Below are positions 23,940-31,252 of a stretch of 64,000 nucleotides of DNA, one piece after another. Made by a program: the position numbers and the translations under genes. Numbering within the stretch: position 1 is the first letter of the stretch; each line of letters begins with the position of its first letter. The stretch is from positions 78,594,643 to 78,658,642 of the forward strand of contig CM049307.1 in the NCBI GenBank assembly GCA_026874595.1. The letters run 5' to 3'. The notes beneath the pieces were generated by a model, which had not been told where the DNA came from, ran no database searches, and saw only the letters and a program-made list of their open reading frames with translations. The stretch is from Sipunculus nudus (taxonomy: Eukaryota; Annelida; Sipuncula; Golfingiida; Sipunculidae).

Positions 23940-25000
23940 TAGTTTTCCTCAACAGAAGGGACCATTGTGGTGTAGCATTATTCTGAAATAACCTGTTTAC
24001 TCAGAAGATAATTTTTTTCTCCACAGGACATAGAGCATTTCCACGTGGCCATCATGGCATTACACGAGTCAGGGGAGATACAGAGGCTCCGGGATAAATG
24101 GTGGAAGTACAAGAGTGAGTGCTGGAACGTCACTCAGGCTGAGGAGAACCGCATGAAGAACATGTATTACAGTCTCAAAAATTCTCCTAAACGTGTTGGG
24201 CTTGACAGCTTTTGGGGGCCACTGGTTTTGATGGCCGTTGGAATCGTGCTGGGAATCATCGTTGGTGTCATTGAAGTCCTGTATTACAAGCATCGCGGCA
24301 GGGTAAGCTGATAAACCAGGGAGGGAGGGAGGACCCCGGGGAGCGAGTACCCCTTCCCCCTAAAAGTCTTGGGCACAGCAAAACTTCAGCTTATTATCGA
24401 AAATCACATCAAGATTTTGTCCCACCGAAGTTGAAAACCAGCACATCTAATGCCCCCCCCCCCCCCGGGTCAGGCTGTTGGGGTGCCCCCTATGATTGTT
24501 CAAATCTGTTGGTAAAAGAAATTTTTTTTTTCAATCACAGGAGGAAAAAATCACTCTTGCTAATGAACAAGCTATTTCTACCTCCACATACTTGTTTTGG
24601 TTCTTTAGATTGTTCAGGTATAGATAAAATGCGTGACATCCATGATTAGAAACTTAATATAATTACTCGGGAGACAAACAATACTTATTCATGTTTAAGC
24701 TTTACACATTTTGTACATTACACATGTACGCAAATTTTACATGGAATTTTATATGATATCAATGTAGGGCCAGAAGAAAATAATAAATATAGGACAATGT
24801 TGTTTGTCTGACTTCCAATACTCTTGTTGCTATATTGTTTAAATCGAGGTCTAACTGATCTTTATCCACAAAATGGAAATTCATGATTATTCTGAAATGT
24901 TTTAATTAGTTATTTTTTATATCTTTAGTATCACGCAAGCAACCGCCATGTTGACCGACAGTTGGCCAACCAAATGGACGAAGATGATGGCAGGATTTAA
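4303..25000 (+). CDS. Divergent AMPA/kainate-type ionotropic glutamate receptor (partial gene)
   Basis: Eight exons (4303-4376, 6218-6436, 6745-6954, 7385-7532, 13046-13257, 15757-16027, 24027-24302, 24929-25000) give about 490 residues covering both halves of the ligand-binding domain, all membrane segments and a short tail ending in TAA. The product should be a tetrameric ligand-gated cation channel subunit in the plasma membrane. Family signs: APLT followed by the carboxylate-binding Arg (TAER), RFNPYEW after M1, SLWF and QGYD around the pore loop, and the Cys pair RPC/KSEC. Splice phases agree throughout except for one extra base in a five-T run in the sixth exon. Oddities: Arg encoded at the Q/R position, Gln for the usual amino-group-binding Glu, Lys/Ile where Ser/Thr normally contact the ligand, and TYTGSLMNHL where SYTANLAAF is near-invariant. 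The amino-terminal domain and start codon were not found. It may be a functional orphan-type receptor or a young pseudogene. Confidence 0.85.
4480..4535. repeat. (TA)n/(TG)n microsatellite
   Basis: TA tract with one GA interruption, passing into TG repeats. Confidence 0.9.
4631..5256. repeat. 36-bp minisatellite, split by a MITE
   Basis: Units start at 4631, 4667, 4703 and 4739, then at 5113, 5149, 5185 and 5221, exactly 36 bp apart within each half. The consensus runs GGATGAACACCAGGTGGCGT and then TATCCATTTGTTAATA. The 374-bp step across the gap equals one unit plus 338 bp, the size of the inserted element and its duplicated target. Isolated diverged units recur near 5845 and 6050. Confidence 0.9.
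4762..5091. mobile_element. 330-bp MITE with 60-bp perfect terminal inverted repeats
   Basis: The left end (4762-4821) and right end (5032-5091) are perfect 60-bp inverted repeats starting CTAGTCTCTCCAACAGACGC. The flanks carry a duplicated GCGTTAAC (8 bp), or GGCGTTAACC (10 bp) if the outermost C/G pair is counted as target. The interior has no convincing coding frame. Target length and long repeats fit a Mutator-like or hAT-type non-autonomous element; the superfamily cannot be fixed from one copy. A one-ended relative lies at 62050-62125. Confidence 0.9.
5257..6217. other. Intron, no gene
   Basis: Receptor intron with scattered degenerate copies of the 36-bp unit. The short open frames on both strands have no recognisable content. 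Confidence 0.6.
6218..6436 (+). CDS. iGluR exon: S1 lobe, first part
   Basis: 73 codons, phase 0 to 0, acceptor TCATCAG and donor GGG|GTAAAG. It starts AEPYFMTKSP and contains CYGFIPDLIRELSDEIGF and VSDGRYGQR, then WDGMIGEVIDG. This aligns along its length with S1 of AMPA/kainate receptors, including the ligand-stacking Tyr of the EPY motif. Confidence 0.9.
6636..6694. repeat. (GT)n(GA)n microsatellite
   Basis: About 19 bp of GT repeats running directly into about 40 bp of GA repeats, 50 bp upstream of the next exon. Confidence 0.95.
6745..6954 (+). CDS. iGluR exon: ligand Arg and start of M1
   Basis: 70 codons, phase 0 to 0, donor ACA|GTGAGT. It opens KADIAAAPLTVTAER: the PLT ligand loop and the Arg that binds the ligand alpha-carboxylate are kept. 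It ends in the first half of M1 (VYGLVILATVT). Confidence 0.9.
7385..7532 (+). CDS. iGluR exon: end of M1 and pore loop
   Basis: 148 nt, phase 0 to 1. It encodes TAILLWIMNRFNPYEW and the re-entrant pore helix GSLWFIFTTLQRQG. The codon at the position equivalent to the AMPA-receptor Q/R site is AGG (7526-7528), so Arg is genome-encoded there without RNA editing. Confidence 0.9.
7533..9080. other. Intron, no gene
   Basis: AT-rich intron. Open frames near 7879-8139 and 8238-8711 have no recognisable motif. Confidence 0.6.
9091..9430. repeat. 68-bp tandem array, five units
   Basis: Units begin at 9091, 9159, 9227, 9295 and 9363, a strict 68-bp period. Each carries TAACTCCTCAATCCTAAA and CTCATAATATCTGAATTTTC with a few substitutions. 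Confidence 0.9.
10066..10165. repeat. 42-bp tandem repeat, about 2.5 units
   Basis: CCGTTACAACGTGTGATG recurs at 10108 (one base changed, one dropped), and its first part again at 10150; CACCTGTTACCTGGG follows in the first two units. Confidence 0.8.
10620..10822. mobile_element. MITE with GGATCC-containing ends, copy A
   Basis: Begins CAGGGGCGGATCCAGG and ends CCTGGATCCGCTTCTG, imperfect inverted repeats about 203 bp apart, with G-run/C-run rich interior. Shares CATTAGTCCTCCTGG (in inverse orientation) with copies at 23310 and 25169. Only GACCC is shared by the two flanks, so the target-site length is unclear. Confidence 0.7.
10823..13045. other. Intron, no gene
   Basis: Repeat-derived and unique AT-rich DNA. 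Open frames near 11155-11427 and 12445-12779 lack known motifs. Confidence 0.55.
13046..13257 (+). CDS. iGluR exon: M3 and start of S2
   Basis: 212 nt, phase 1 to 0, acceptor TATTGCAG and donor AAA|GTAAGA. It encodes GYDRVPRALASKLIA, M3 (CFWFVFVTVALITYTGSL) and S2 as far as YDYGALK. The M3 gating motif SYTANLAAF is replaced by TYTGSLMNH, a marked departure from AMPA, kainate and NMDA receptors. Confidence 0.88.
14521..14569. repeat. (TA)n microsatellite
   Basis: Uninterrupted TA dinucleotides passing into CACACA. Confidence 0.95.
15061..15090. repeat. 30-bp palindrome
   Basis: CAAGGAGTTTATAG, spacer TC, then its exact reverse complement CTATAAACTCCTTG. Arms of 14 bp with a 2-base spacer can extrude as a hairpin. 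Confidence 0.9.
15757..16027 (+). CDS. iGluR exon: S2 lobe, with 1-nt frameshift
   Basis: 271 nt where 270 would keep frame. Frame one gives GKKIEYILKTLATGPL through YAFIVQSSSANIE to GKRPC and then a stop at the TGG TGA. After skipping one base the frame gives LTSIGEIMHPGSY and AVSKKFQ|GTCAGG, which fits the family and joins the next exon in phase 0. The excess base is most simply one T of the run at 15959-15963. Gln (CAG, 15916-15918) replaces the Glu that binds the ligand amino group. Confidence 0.8.
16028..16401. other. Intron, no gene
   Basis: AT-rich intron sequence up to the LTR boundary. Confidence 0.6.
16402..17168 (-). repeat. 3' LTR of Gmr1-like element
   Basis: Complete 767-bp LTR. 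On the minus strand it begins TGTTACAG and ends GGTTCCGAAACA (a mutated GTAACA). It contains TATAAATATGGGGCTC as a promoter-like TATA region and an AATAAA signal. Confidence 0.88.
17169..17180 (-). other. Polypurine tract
   Basis: Minus strand CAGGAGGGGGAG directly abuts the 3' LTR, the expected plus-strand priming site. Confidence 0.75.
17314..17760 (-). pseudogene. RNase H domain of the Gmr1-like element
   Basis: The minus-strand frame contains FKLAVDASDTAAGAVLLQ, ICYFSGKFNANQKNYS and the terminal IKGKDNVIADYLSR followed by a stop. This is the Gypsy RNase H layout, with the family's usual TDHNPL altered to SYHNPL. RNase H is the last pol domain, ending about 150 bp before the 3' LTR; no integrase follows it, which fixes the unusual domain order. 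Confidence 0.85.
17782..18690 (-). pseudogene. Reverse transcriptase domain of the Gmr1-like element
   Basis: Spread over frames by indels. Recognisable parts are LKNLLRNYEHLFSDIPELT, then HDVDVGEASAVKQHPYRLN, MPKPDGSYRICTDYRHLNS, VSKFDLLKGFWHVPLTE, LYQYKVMPFGMKNSPATFQ and FLGHIVGQDQVKP. The catalytic YxDD box reads YNED (Asp to Glu), which would be expected to cripple polymerisation. Confidence 0.9.
18790..19768 (-). pseudogene. Integrase domain of the Gmr1-like element
   Basis: The H2C2 zinc region is present (GHLGINKTYQKVSTHFYWP, then CKSCHSCQ). A degraded catalytic core retains SDQEFNFMSG and RPESQGALQHFHQTLKNMI, where Gln replaces the catalytic Glu of the usual ALERFHQ. The C-terminal CHVNMLKPYYDR typical of Gypsy integrases runs straight into the reverse-transcriptase leader. 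Frame breaks lie near 19460 and 18850. Confidence 0.88.
20130..20350 (-). pseudogene. Aspartic protease region of the Gmr1-like element
   Basis: Minus-strand sequence shows VCIRTTLPLKGIRLLVGNDV then AGDKVQPVP, matching the C-terminal half of retroelement proteases (LLxGNDxAG). The active-site DTGA segment was not recognised, and the frame breaks upstream near 20280. Confidence 0.65.
20422..20844 (-). pseudogene. Ser/Asp/Glu-rich spacer between gag and protease
   Basis: A 140-residue open frame, strongly acidic and Ser-rich, with repeated SxEE/SSxD motifs (SDSKEES, SFDSSEES, NSSVDSHEE). It lies between the zinc knuckle and the protease. No catalytic family is recognised; composition suggests a disordered linker. 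Confidence 0.6.
20893..21972 (-). pseudogene. Gag of the Gmr1-like element (SCAN-like capsid, zinc knuckle)
   Basis: The start ATG is at 21972 (MADSKPEIFVVDPDPNQLEQ). A Lys/Glu/Leu-rich coiled coil follows (about 21760-21560, including KEKEIELKRLELERLK). A capsid segment at 21299-20985 carries AFVEFARTKQQLFNRWC and LILLEGFKRCINADV. A CCHC-type knuckle CIFCKKEGHLISDR is at about 20943-20896, its last Cys replaced by Arg. The LILLEGF...LADDY helix region resembles the vertebrate SCAN domain, which is thought to derive from Gmr1-like gag. Several stops interrupt the frame. Confidence 0.75.
22117..22134 (-). other. Primer-binding site, tRNA-Pro type
   Basis: Minus strand TGGGGGCTCGTCCGGGAA, seven bases inside the 5' LTR; 17 of 18 positions match the canonical tRNA-Pro primer site. 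Confidence 0.8.
22142..22714 (-). repeat. 5' LTR of Gmr1-like element, truncated
   Basis: Closely similar to 16402-17168 but with an internal deletion of about 40 bp. It lacks the outermost part of U3, which ends abruptly in a (TA)n tract. The inner end is canonical (TGTTACGGAACC on the plus strand). Confidence 0.88.
22715..22881. repeat. (TA)n tracts flanking a hammerhead-like relic
   Basis: TA tracts at about 22715-22734 and 22822-22881 enclose about 85 bp of structured sequence (see 22748-22813). Confidence 0.9.
22748..22813 (-). ncRNA. Degenerate type I hammerhead-ribozyme-like motif
   Basis: On the minus strand: AACAACATT (stem I), CTGATGA (core), CGGG-ATGCGA-CCCG as seen on the plus strand (stem II), GAAA (core), CAGT-CGGA-ACTG (stem III), then AATTTACAG and TGTTGTT closing stem I. 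Both core boxes and all three stems are present. The cleavage triplet is GAA, so the essential U16.1 is lost; it is a relic of hammerhead type and not predicted to cleave. Such motifs are known in Penelope-like retroelement termini and in retrozymes. Confidence 0.45.
23310..23490. mobile_element. MITE with GGATCC-type ends, copy C (degraded)
   Basis: Begins CAGAAGTGGACCCAACAGG and shares TTTTTCAGCCACCGCAACC and CATTAATCCTCCTGGGTTC with copies A and B; the right end is not clear. Confidence 0.5.
23888..23934. repeat. (TA)n microsatellite
   Basis: Uninterrupted TA dinucleotides about 90 bp upstream of the M4 exon. Confidence 0.95.
24027..24302 (+). CDS. iGluR exon: end of S2 and M4
   Basis: 92 codons, phase 0 to 0, acceptor TCTCCACAG, donor AGG|GTAAGC. 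It encodes DIEHFHVAIMALHESGEIQR, then KWWKYKSECW (second Cys of the S2 disulfide), and M4 as GPLVLMAVGIVLGIIVGVIE followed by the positively charged YYKHRGR. Confidence 0.9.
24303..24928. other. Last receptor intron
   Basis: Includes a long C-run near 24455-24470; no coding signal. Confidence 0.65.
24929..25000 (+). CDS. iGluR last exon: cytoplasmic tail and stop
   Basis: Acceptor ATCTTTAG; 23 codons and TAA. It encodes YHASNRHVDRQ then LANQMDEDDGRI. It follows M4 in phase 0, giving a short acidic tail without an obvious PDZ-binding end. Confidence 0.8.
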   Translation, partial: YHASNRHVDRQLANQMDEDDGRI

Positions 25001-25168
25001 AACCTGCGCATGCGTATCAGCTTCACCGGCACAACAAGAAAAGACTGGTCTCCAGGGTCTTCCTTTGCAATTTGGAGCTGAGAGAGGGATTTATCTTTAT
25101 TATAATGACAATATACATAATCCTTCTTCATTAATTAAACTAAACCCCTCCATCCGAATGAAAGAATT

Positions 25169-25377
25169 CAGAAGCGGATCCTGGGAAGGGGTACAGGGTT
25201 TCCGGACCTCCTACACCCTCCTGCCCCTGTTCAGCAGCCGCAATCATTTTTCAGGGTTTCAGACCCTTTTTGTGGTCTGGACACCCCTCCTCCTCCTCCT
25301 CTGGATCTGGAACCTCCTTCAGGTTTTGTCATTAGTCCTCCTGGACCCTCCTTTTCCTAAATCTAGATCTGCTCCTG
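25169..25377. mobile_element. MITE with GGATCC-type ends, copy B
   Basis: Begins CAGAAGCGGATCCTGGG and ends TCTAGATCTGCTCCTG, about 209 bp. Shares CATTAGTCCTCCTGGACCC with copy A in opposite orientation. It lies about 170 bp beyond the receptor stop codon, so it may be within the 3' untranslated region. Confidence 0.65.
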
Positions 25378-25417
25378 TATTTACATACATGACGTGGCTG
25401 GCGCTTCAAGTTTATCG

Positions 25418-25423
<6 letters not shown>

Positions 25424-25478
<55 letters not shown>

Positions 25479-25573
25479 GGGAATATTATTTTTCGAAACA
25501 GGTTACTGAATTCTCTGCTTGATTGTTCCTTATAACGAGGGATGGTTATTTTTGTATATATATATATATATGT
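25424..25573. repeat. (TA)n microsatellites
   Basis: Two TA tracts (about 25424-25475 and 25554-25571). Confidence 0.95.
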
Positions 25574-25759
25574 TAACAGGAACTATATCTCGGCCGTTCT
25601 GGTACGGCAGTGTGTCGTTATGTATAATGCCATCGATAGTCTAAAATATCGATATACCCCACCAGTCTTGGCTGATTAACACATTCTGTCTTTTCTAGCA
25701 GCGTTCACCAGTGATTTCACCAGCACAATAAGGCCTCCTTTAACAGTCCCCACTCACTG

Positions 25760-25917
25760 TATATATAGGAGACAATGGAGAGGTAAGAATGGTTCAATGT
25801 TCTACATGTTTAGGCTGGTTCTATCAGACCTGCGTCTCAGTTAAAAAAAGAGGTCTTCAAAACCCATTACCTGAGCAACCAGTGGAAATGCAGAACCTGT
25901 CCATCTTCTGTAAACTA
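25760..25917 (+). pseudogene. PHD-finger-like fragment
   Basis: One frame reads GEVRMVQCSTCLGWFYQTCV; after a frame change comes QWKCRTCPSSVN and a stop. Together they resemble the second half of a C4HC3 PHD finger (MVQCDxCxxWFHxxC...WxCxxC), with the zinc-binding His changed to Gln and no first Cys pair visible. PHD fingers occur in chromatin proteins and in some LINE proteins; the origin here is unknown. Confidence 0.4.
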
Positions 25918-25920
25918 AAT

Positions 25921-27199
25921 GATTTATACACAACGTCTTTATTCAAATTAAAGATATCATCAAAGTGGAATAGAGATGGTGAGCTACAACTGCCAAGTAA
26001 CCAAAGCAACAACACTTAAAGTTACCACTTGCATGTGACATATAAACAACAATGATTGTATGACATGCTCAAAAACAATACGTTCCCATTCTTGCGCAGG
26101 AACAGCAGAGAAAGGAGGACTGTGTAGTGCAGGTATATATGGGGGTTCAAATGACCACATCTGGATTTTACCACAGCTAGCTTTATTGTTAATTTAGAAT
26201 ATATCTTTATATTTCAATTTATTGTAATAATTTTCCCACATTTTTTTTACATTGTTATGAATGTAATACTAATTTGTGACGTGGGAAACTTTTGAAGGTT
26301 TTATGAAATGATGTGTAATGTGTATGTTAAATATTGTTGTTCATGGAAAAGGAATCCATGCCGGTTTAGTTCTTGGCACATTATTCTTTATGTGGCTGAC
26401 AAGTATGTGTTCATATGATTTTGTATCAACATGCTAGTGCAGCGGTTAACGGCAAAATACAGAAGATTTGTTCAGATTGTGATAAAAGTACCAAATTTGG
26501 TGGAGATGAAGTTTGGATAATGCATTTTCATTTTTTTATTAGTTCCACCATATCTTCTCAGTGTAACGGGGGCGGATCCTATGTTAAATTTTGGGTACTG
26601 AAATTTATATGAAAAATACACGGAAGATCATCATAGTTGCATTACATCTTATACATTCCTTATAGATAGGGTAAAATTTTAGAATATTTGGTTCTATTTA
26701 ATTAACATCATCATGAGAAATGTAAATTTACCTTTTTGGTCTCATTAATGTAAACATTTGTAATTAAAAGATGACAATTTGCTATTCAACGATATGTAGT
26801 TAACTGAAGTTTATTGTTAAATATAACATTAATCTTCTGTTTTAAAGTAAGGTATAATCACTATTCTCAATTCACATCTCGTCGATGTCTCCTTTGATGA
26901 ATATAGGAGACAGTGGGGGAGGGGGGGGGGACTACTCATGTACTATGGGTTCACTGTATAAACATTACATATTTCATCATACAATGTGTATGTTGCTCGT
27001 GCTTAAAAATCATTTACAGTTTTATTGTTCTTAGTGCAAAATATCTGTTGTTTGTATTAATGAGCTTATGGACATTTCCATATGAGCACTGAAATAAACC
27101 ACTGAATTTCTAGGGGCGGATCATATTTAATTATCAGGGTACATTCTTTTAAAATGTTATCGTAAATGTACAACTAAACAGCGTTTAAAAGTTTTATTT
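25921..27199. other. No gene recognised
   Basis: AT-rich intergenic DNA with a G-rich run near 26918-26931 and two fragments starting GGGGCGGATC (26571, 27114) that may be MITE ends. Confidence 0.55.
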
Positions 27200-27384
27200 C
27201 TTCAAACAAATCTTGAAAACCAACAAACTCTATCCATTTGCGTATAACTTCCCTTTTCAATCATCAAATCATGATATGAACATCTCAACCTGGCTAGTGC
27301 TTGTTTATGCTTGGCATTAGTCCGCACAGTAAATATTTCTCCATTAATTGAGACCATGGATTTAAAAGTACCATATAAATTTAA

Positions 27385-27582
27385 TTAAGTATTTACTTCT
27401 ACATCACAAGACCAGTTTTGTTCTGCCGTATCAATAATTCTTTCCTTTATTTTAGCCAAAAATATTCTAATGTCTCCTACTTCTTGATTCATCCACACAT
27501 ACCCAAAACCTGCGCTGCATATTTTGCTTCTTATATGAGTAACCCATGTTTGTTTTCCATTCATATCTAGATTAAACAGCAT
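27385..27582 (-). pseudogene. LINE C-terminal region
   Basis: Encodes WVTHIRSKICSAGFGYVWMN, then QEVGDIRIFLAKIKERIID and QNW. This pattern (GFG.VW.NQ.VGD...FL...K.R..D) is one I associate with the C-terminal part of LINE polyproteins, downstream of reverse transcriptase. Confidence 0.6.
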
Positions 27583-28106
27583 GTTATATATACGCTTTGG
27601 ATATCTGTTATTACCGGTATGTACTAGTTTTGTCCAGTATTTTACACATCTTAATAACTAACCGACATACATTGGTTGCCTTCCAAACTCTCTCAATGAT
27701 GTTGCGTTCGGAGCTGAAGAACTAATTTTTTTTAATGTACTCACAAAATTTATATTGTACCTTTTAAATTATTTCACATCTTTCATAGCCCCACAGTTCT
27801 GAACCATATAATAATATCGAAAATAATACCGGTGTATCCAAACAATCAAATAGATAAAATAGCTGGCTCACTAATAAACAACTATATTTCCTATAATTTT
27901 TGTATGAGAGTCACTGCTCTTTCAGCCTGCACTGCCTGCGCTTTCTTTGCTATATACCACGACAATCTACTTGTAAATATTACCCCAAAGTATCTATAGT
28001 CATTTACCGTTTCATTTTGAGTATTTTTGATAGTGCCATTTCTCTAATCTTTTTAATTAACCCCCGTGGCTAAAAACCATAATTATTGTCTTTCCTAAAT
28101 TAACTT

Positions 28107-28664
28107 TTAAGCCATAATTGACAGAAAAACTTGCAACTGGTTTATTTGTTCTATGAGACGTCCTATTGTTTCGCTGAAGCATACTAAATCATCGGTGTAC
28201 ATTAATGTCATTACCTTTGGCAAATATTCATCAATATTTATACCATGACAATCTGTTTCAGTAATTTGTTCATAAAATTCATCTATGAATAAAGAAAACA
28301 GAAGGGGACTCACCATGCACCCTGGTCGAATTCCGTTAGTACATTCAAAATAATTTGTAAATCCTTCCTCTGTAAGAAAACATGATTTCATTTGACTAAA
28401 TATTGACTGAAGTGTCTGAAGGAGTTTCCCTTTTATCCCAGATTTAACTGAAACATACCACAATAAATCATGTTGTACACTATCAAAATCAGTTGAAAAA
28501 TCAATAAAAGTGTAATAAGACCTTTTCTTTTTTGTTAAATATTTCTGCACACACCCCATTAAAGAAAATGTATGGTCTACTTTTGAATATCCTTTCCAAT
28601 AGCCAGCTTTTGCTTCACATAAGAATCCAGCTTGACCAACATAATTTTGAATTCTGTTTACCAA
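28107..28664 (-). pseudogene. LINE reverse transcriptase fragment
   Basis: 185 residues. Motifs: YYTFIDFSTDFDSVQHDLLW (first catalytic Asp), GIRPGCMVSPLLFSLFIDE, and TLMYTDDLVCFSE, where YTDD is a variant of the YADD box. The next upstream domain is separated by frame breaks. Confidence 0.9.
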
Positions 28665-29549
28665 TATTTTTTAAAATTAGTTTACCCATGGTATGAAGTA
28701 ATGAAATACCTCTATAATGTTTTAGGATCTATGGTGGAAGCCTTTTTGTGAATTGGTACAATAAGTGCTTTGCTCGAAGAGACAGGGAAAAATCCATTTT
28801 CTAATACACTGTTAAATAATTGTTATATGTGAGACGATATGTGACTATAAGTATCTTTCAATATATCTACCGTTATCCCGTCAGGCCTGGTGTTATCAAG
28901 CTCTGTATCATTTTCAATTTCTAATACATTTTTTTTAAATATTCCAGAGTATGATTCTTAAACTCTTGATTAATTTCATGTGTTGATGAATTCAAAAGTT
29001 CCTTAAAATGTTTGTACCAACGTACTGGTTCTACTGTTATAACAATTTTCATTTATATAAACATCTCATGTTTTTCCACATGGAATCAGTGTCTTTTGCA
29101 CCTATCACCTTTTGCACCTCTGAGGCTTGGATAATTGCCTTCTTTTCTTCACATAATTTTTTAAACCTCTGTTTTGTTTGCTAATAATTCGGTAAGTTGC
29201 CATCTGATATTGTACATCTATACTTATTCAAAGCTATATATTTTCATTTTCCAAAATTCGCATTCTTTGTCCCACGATTTTGTTTGCTTTAGTTTAATGT
29301 TGTCTCGGAAGTTTTGTTTATTTCTGTAGGATATATTTTGATAAATACTAACCAATGCCTCACTTGCTTTGTCCGGGTATGTTTCTAAGGTTTCATTAAA
29401 TGTGTTGAAAAGTAACGCACGTTCTATTTGTTCTAATGATTTTGAAATATTGGTTTTATCTTCATCAGTCTGAGAAAATTTTACCCATTTTGTCAGTTCG
29501 CATATGTGTTCCTTCGAAATCTTTTACCTTGGTCTGATAAGATTAAGTC

Positions 29550-30030
29550 AGCCCAAAGGAAAGTGATCGGACGGATCATCTGATAATACACAGGATCCAT
29601 CTACCTTATGAAGTAGACAGCTACTGACAATAACATAATAAACTACACTGCTACCAAAAGGAGTTAACACATAATTAAGTCTCCTGTTATATCTGGTATA
29701 TCTGTTATATTAACAGTTATTTCATCTTCATCCACATAGAATGATGAACCTGCTGGCGCAATATAGCAGCAAACTATGGCCAAATCTTTATCTTCGTTTA
29801 TTAAGGTACCATCATACCCTTTAATTTCTGTTGCACGTAAACAAAGACCCCTCCTCTCCCTGTACTCTTCCTGACTATTCCATAACCATAGTACCCGTGG
29901 AATGCATCAGAAAATTCATCATCCGTGGTTGCCCATGTCTCAGTGATACATACAATACTGTGATTATTTATCAATTCTTTAACTTCTACTGATTTAATTT
30001 TGTTCTTAAGTCCATGTGCATTCCATGTTG
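29550..30030 (-). pseudogene. LINE endonuclease fragment
   Basis: Frames broken by indels carry TWNAHGLKNKIKSVE, IVCITETWATTDDEF, GRGGVFVYVQQKL, LAIVCCYIAPAG and the terminal SDDPSDHFPLGL. WNAHGL, ETW and SDH are hallmarks of the LINE AP-type endonuclease. Confidence 0.8.
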
Positions 30031-30199
30031 CTCTTTCTGTATTAGCATTTCTGCTAGTGCTGGACTAGTTTACATATAGGCGAAAAATTAAGTTAAACTT
30101 GAAAATACGACAAACAGAAACAGGTTTCTATCCATATGGATGAGGGGAAAAAATCCCACTGGTTAAATTAATATAGTAAGAAGATATGTCTGAAGTCAT

Positions 30200-30795
30200 G
30201 TGTGCAATAGAAAATCACGGACTGTAGTCTGTTGACATTATTTGATTTTGAGCAAGTCTGTATTTCAATAGGTCAGAAGCCCTGTGAATGTGAGAAAGAT
30301 CAAGCATGAGAAAGATCAAGCATATTGTTGCGAAAGAAAATCAACGACAGTGCTCTGGTGGCCATATTGGAATTCCGACAGGTCTGCAATTCGATGGAAA
30401 TGGAGACCTTATAGGTACCAATCATCTCTGTGTAAATGAGGTAGATCAAGCTTGTTCTTGTTGAGAAATCCCGCTTAAAAGTATATCCCCAATTGTGCTC
30501 TTGGGGCCATATTGGAATTCTGACAGGTCTGTTATTGGAAAGGGATCTTGTTGAGATATCCCGTGCGAAAGAAAATCACCCATTATGATCTGGTGGCCAT
30601 ATTGGAATTCCGAAAAGTCTGTAATTCAATAGGTCTGAAGCCCTCGTATGTACCAACCATCACTGTGGATTTGGGAAAGTATGTTGTTGTTGAGTTATCA
30701 CGTGCAAAAGAAAATCAGCGATTAGGCTTTGGTGGTCATATTGGAATTCTGAAAGGTCTGTAATTCAATACGTCTAGAGCCCTCATATGAACAGG
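30200..30795. repeat. Degenerate ~140-bp tandem repeat
   Basis: Four or five units marked by GAAAGAAAATCAnCGAT, GGTGGCCATATTGGAATTC and GGTCTGnAATTCAATAGG. Spacing varies (about 92-140 bp) through internal deletions. Confidence 0.75.
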
Positions 30796-31252
30796 AAAAG
30801 TAGACCGAGTTCCGAAACATTTTTACTGAATAATTAACTTGCTCTTTAATAGGCTGATTGACAAACATAAATGGTTATAATTATATCCATTAATAATTCA
30901 TGCTATCACTATACCCTTTTATTTAGTTAATAATTCAATTGATGGTTCGCCTACGTTTGTTATAATTTACATGAAACATGTTTGCGATATATACATGTTA
31001 ATAAAATTAAAAAGGCGTGCTAAATCGCGTTAGTTCTGCACAATACTTGATAAAGAAATACATCCTGTTCCATTAATCTGGTCGCTTGTTTAACTAAATT
31101 AACTTCACTTGAAAGTAAAGTTTGAGCATCAGCAGACTTCTGTATTCCATGTGCTGCAAAATAAAGGCCTTGATCGAACACTTTTTAGATTAGACATTAT
31201 TTATCAATTATTTGATTTATTCATCGGTACCCCCAAAGTAATTTCTCACCCT

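Larger units (their letters stand above)
22882..24026. other. Intron, no gene
   Basis: Contains a CCCGG-TATA-CCGGG hairpin just after the TA tract, a MITE copy and another TA tract. No coding signal. Confidence 0.6.
27200..30067 (-). mobile_element. Decayed LINE (endonuclease plus reverse transcriptase)
   Basis: Minus-strand order is apurinic-type endonuclease (about 30030-29550), reverse transcriptase (28664-28107), then a C-terminal region with GFGYVWMNQEVGDI (27582-27385). There are no terminal repeats. Multiple frameshifts and stops make it inactive. The domain set fits a Jockey/CR1-like non-LTR retrotransposon; the clade is uncertain. Confidence 0.85.
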
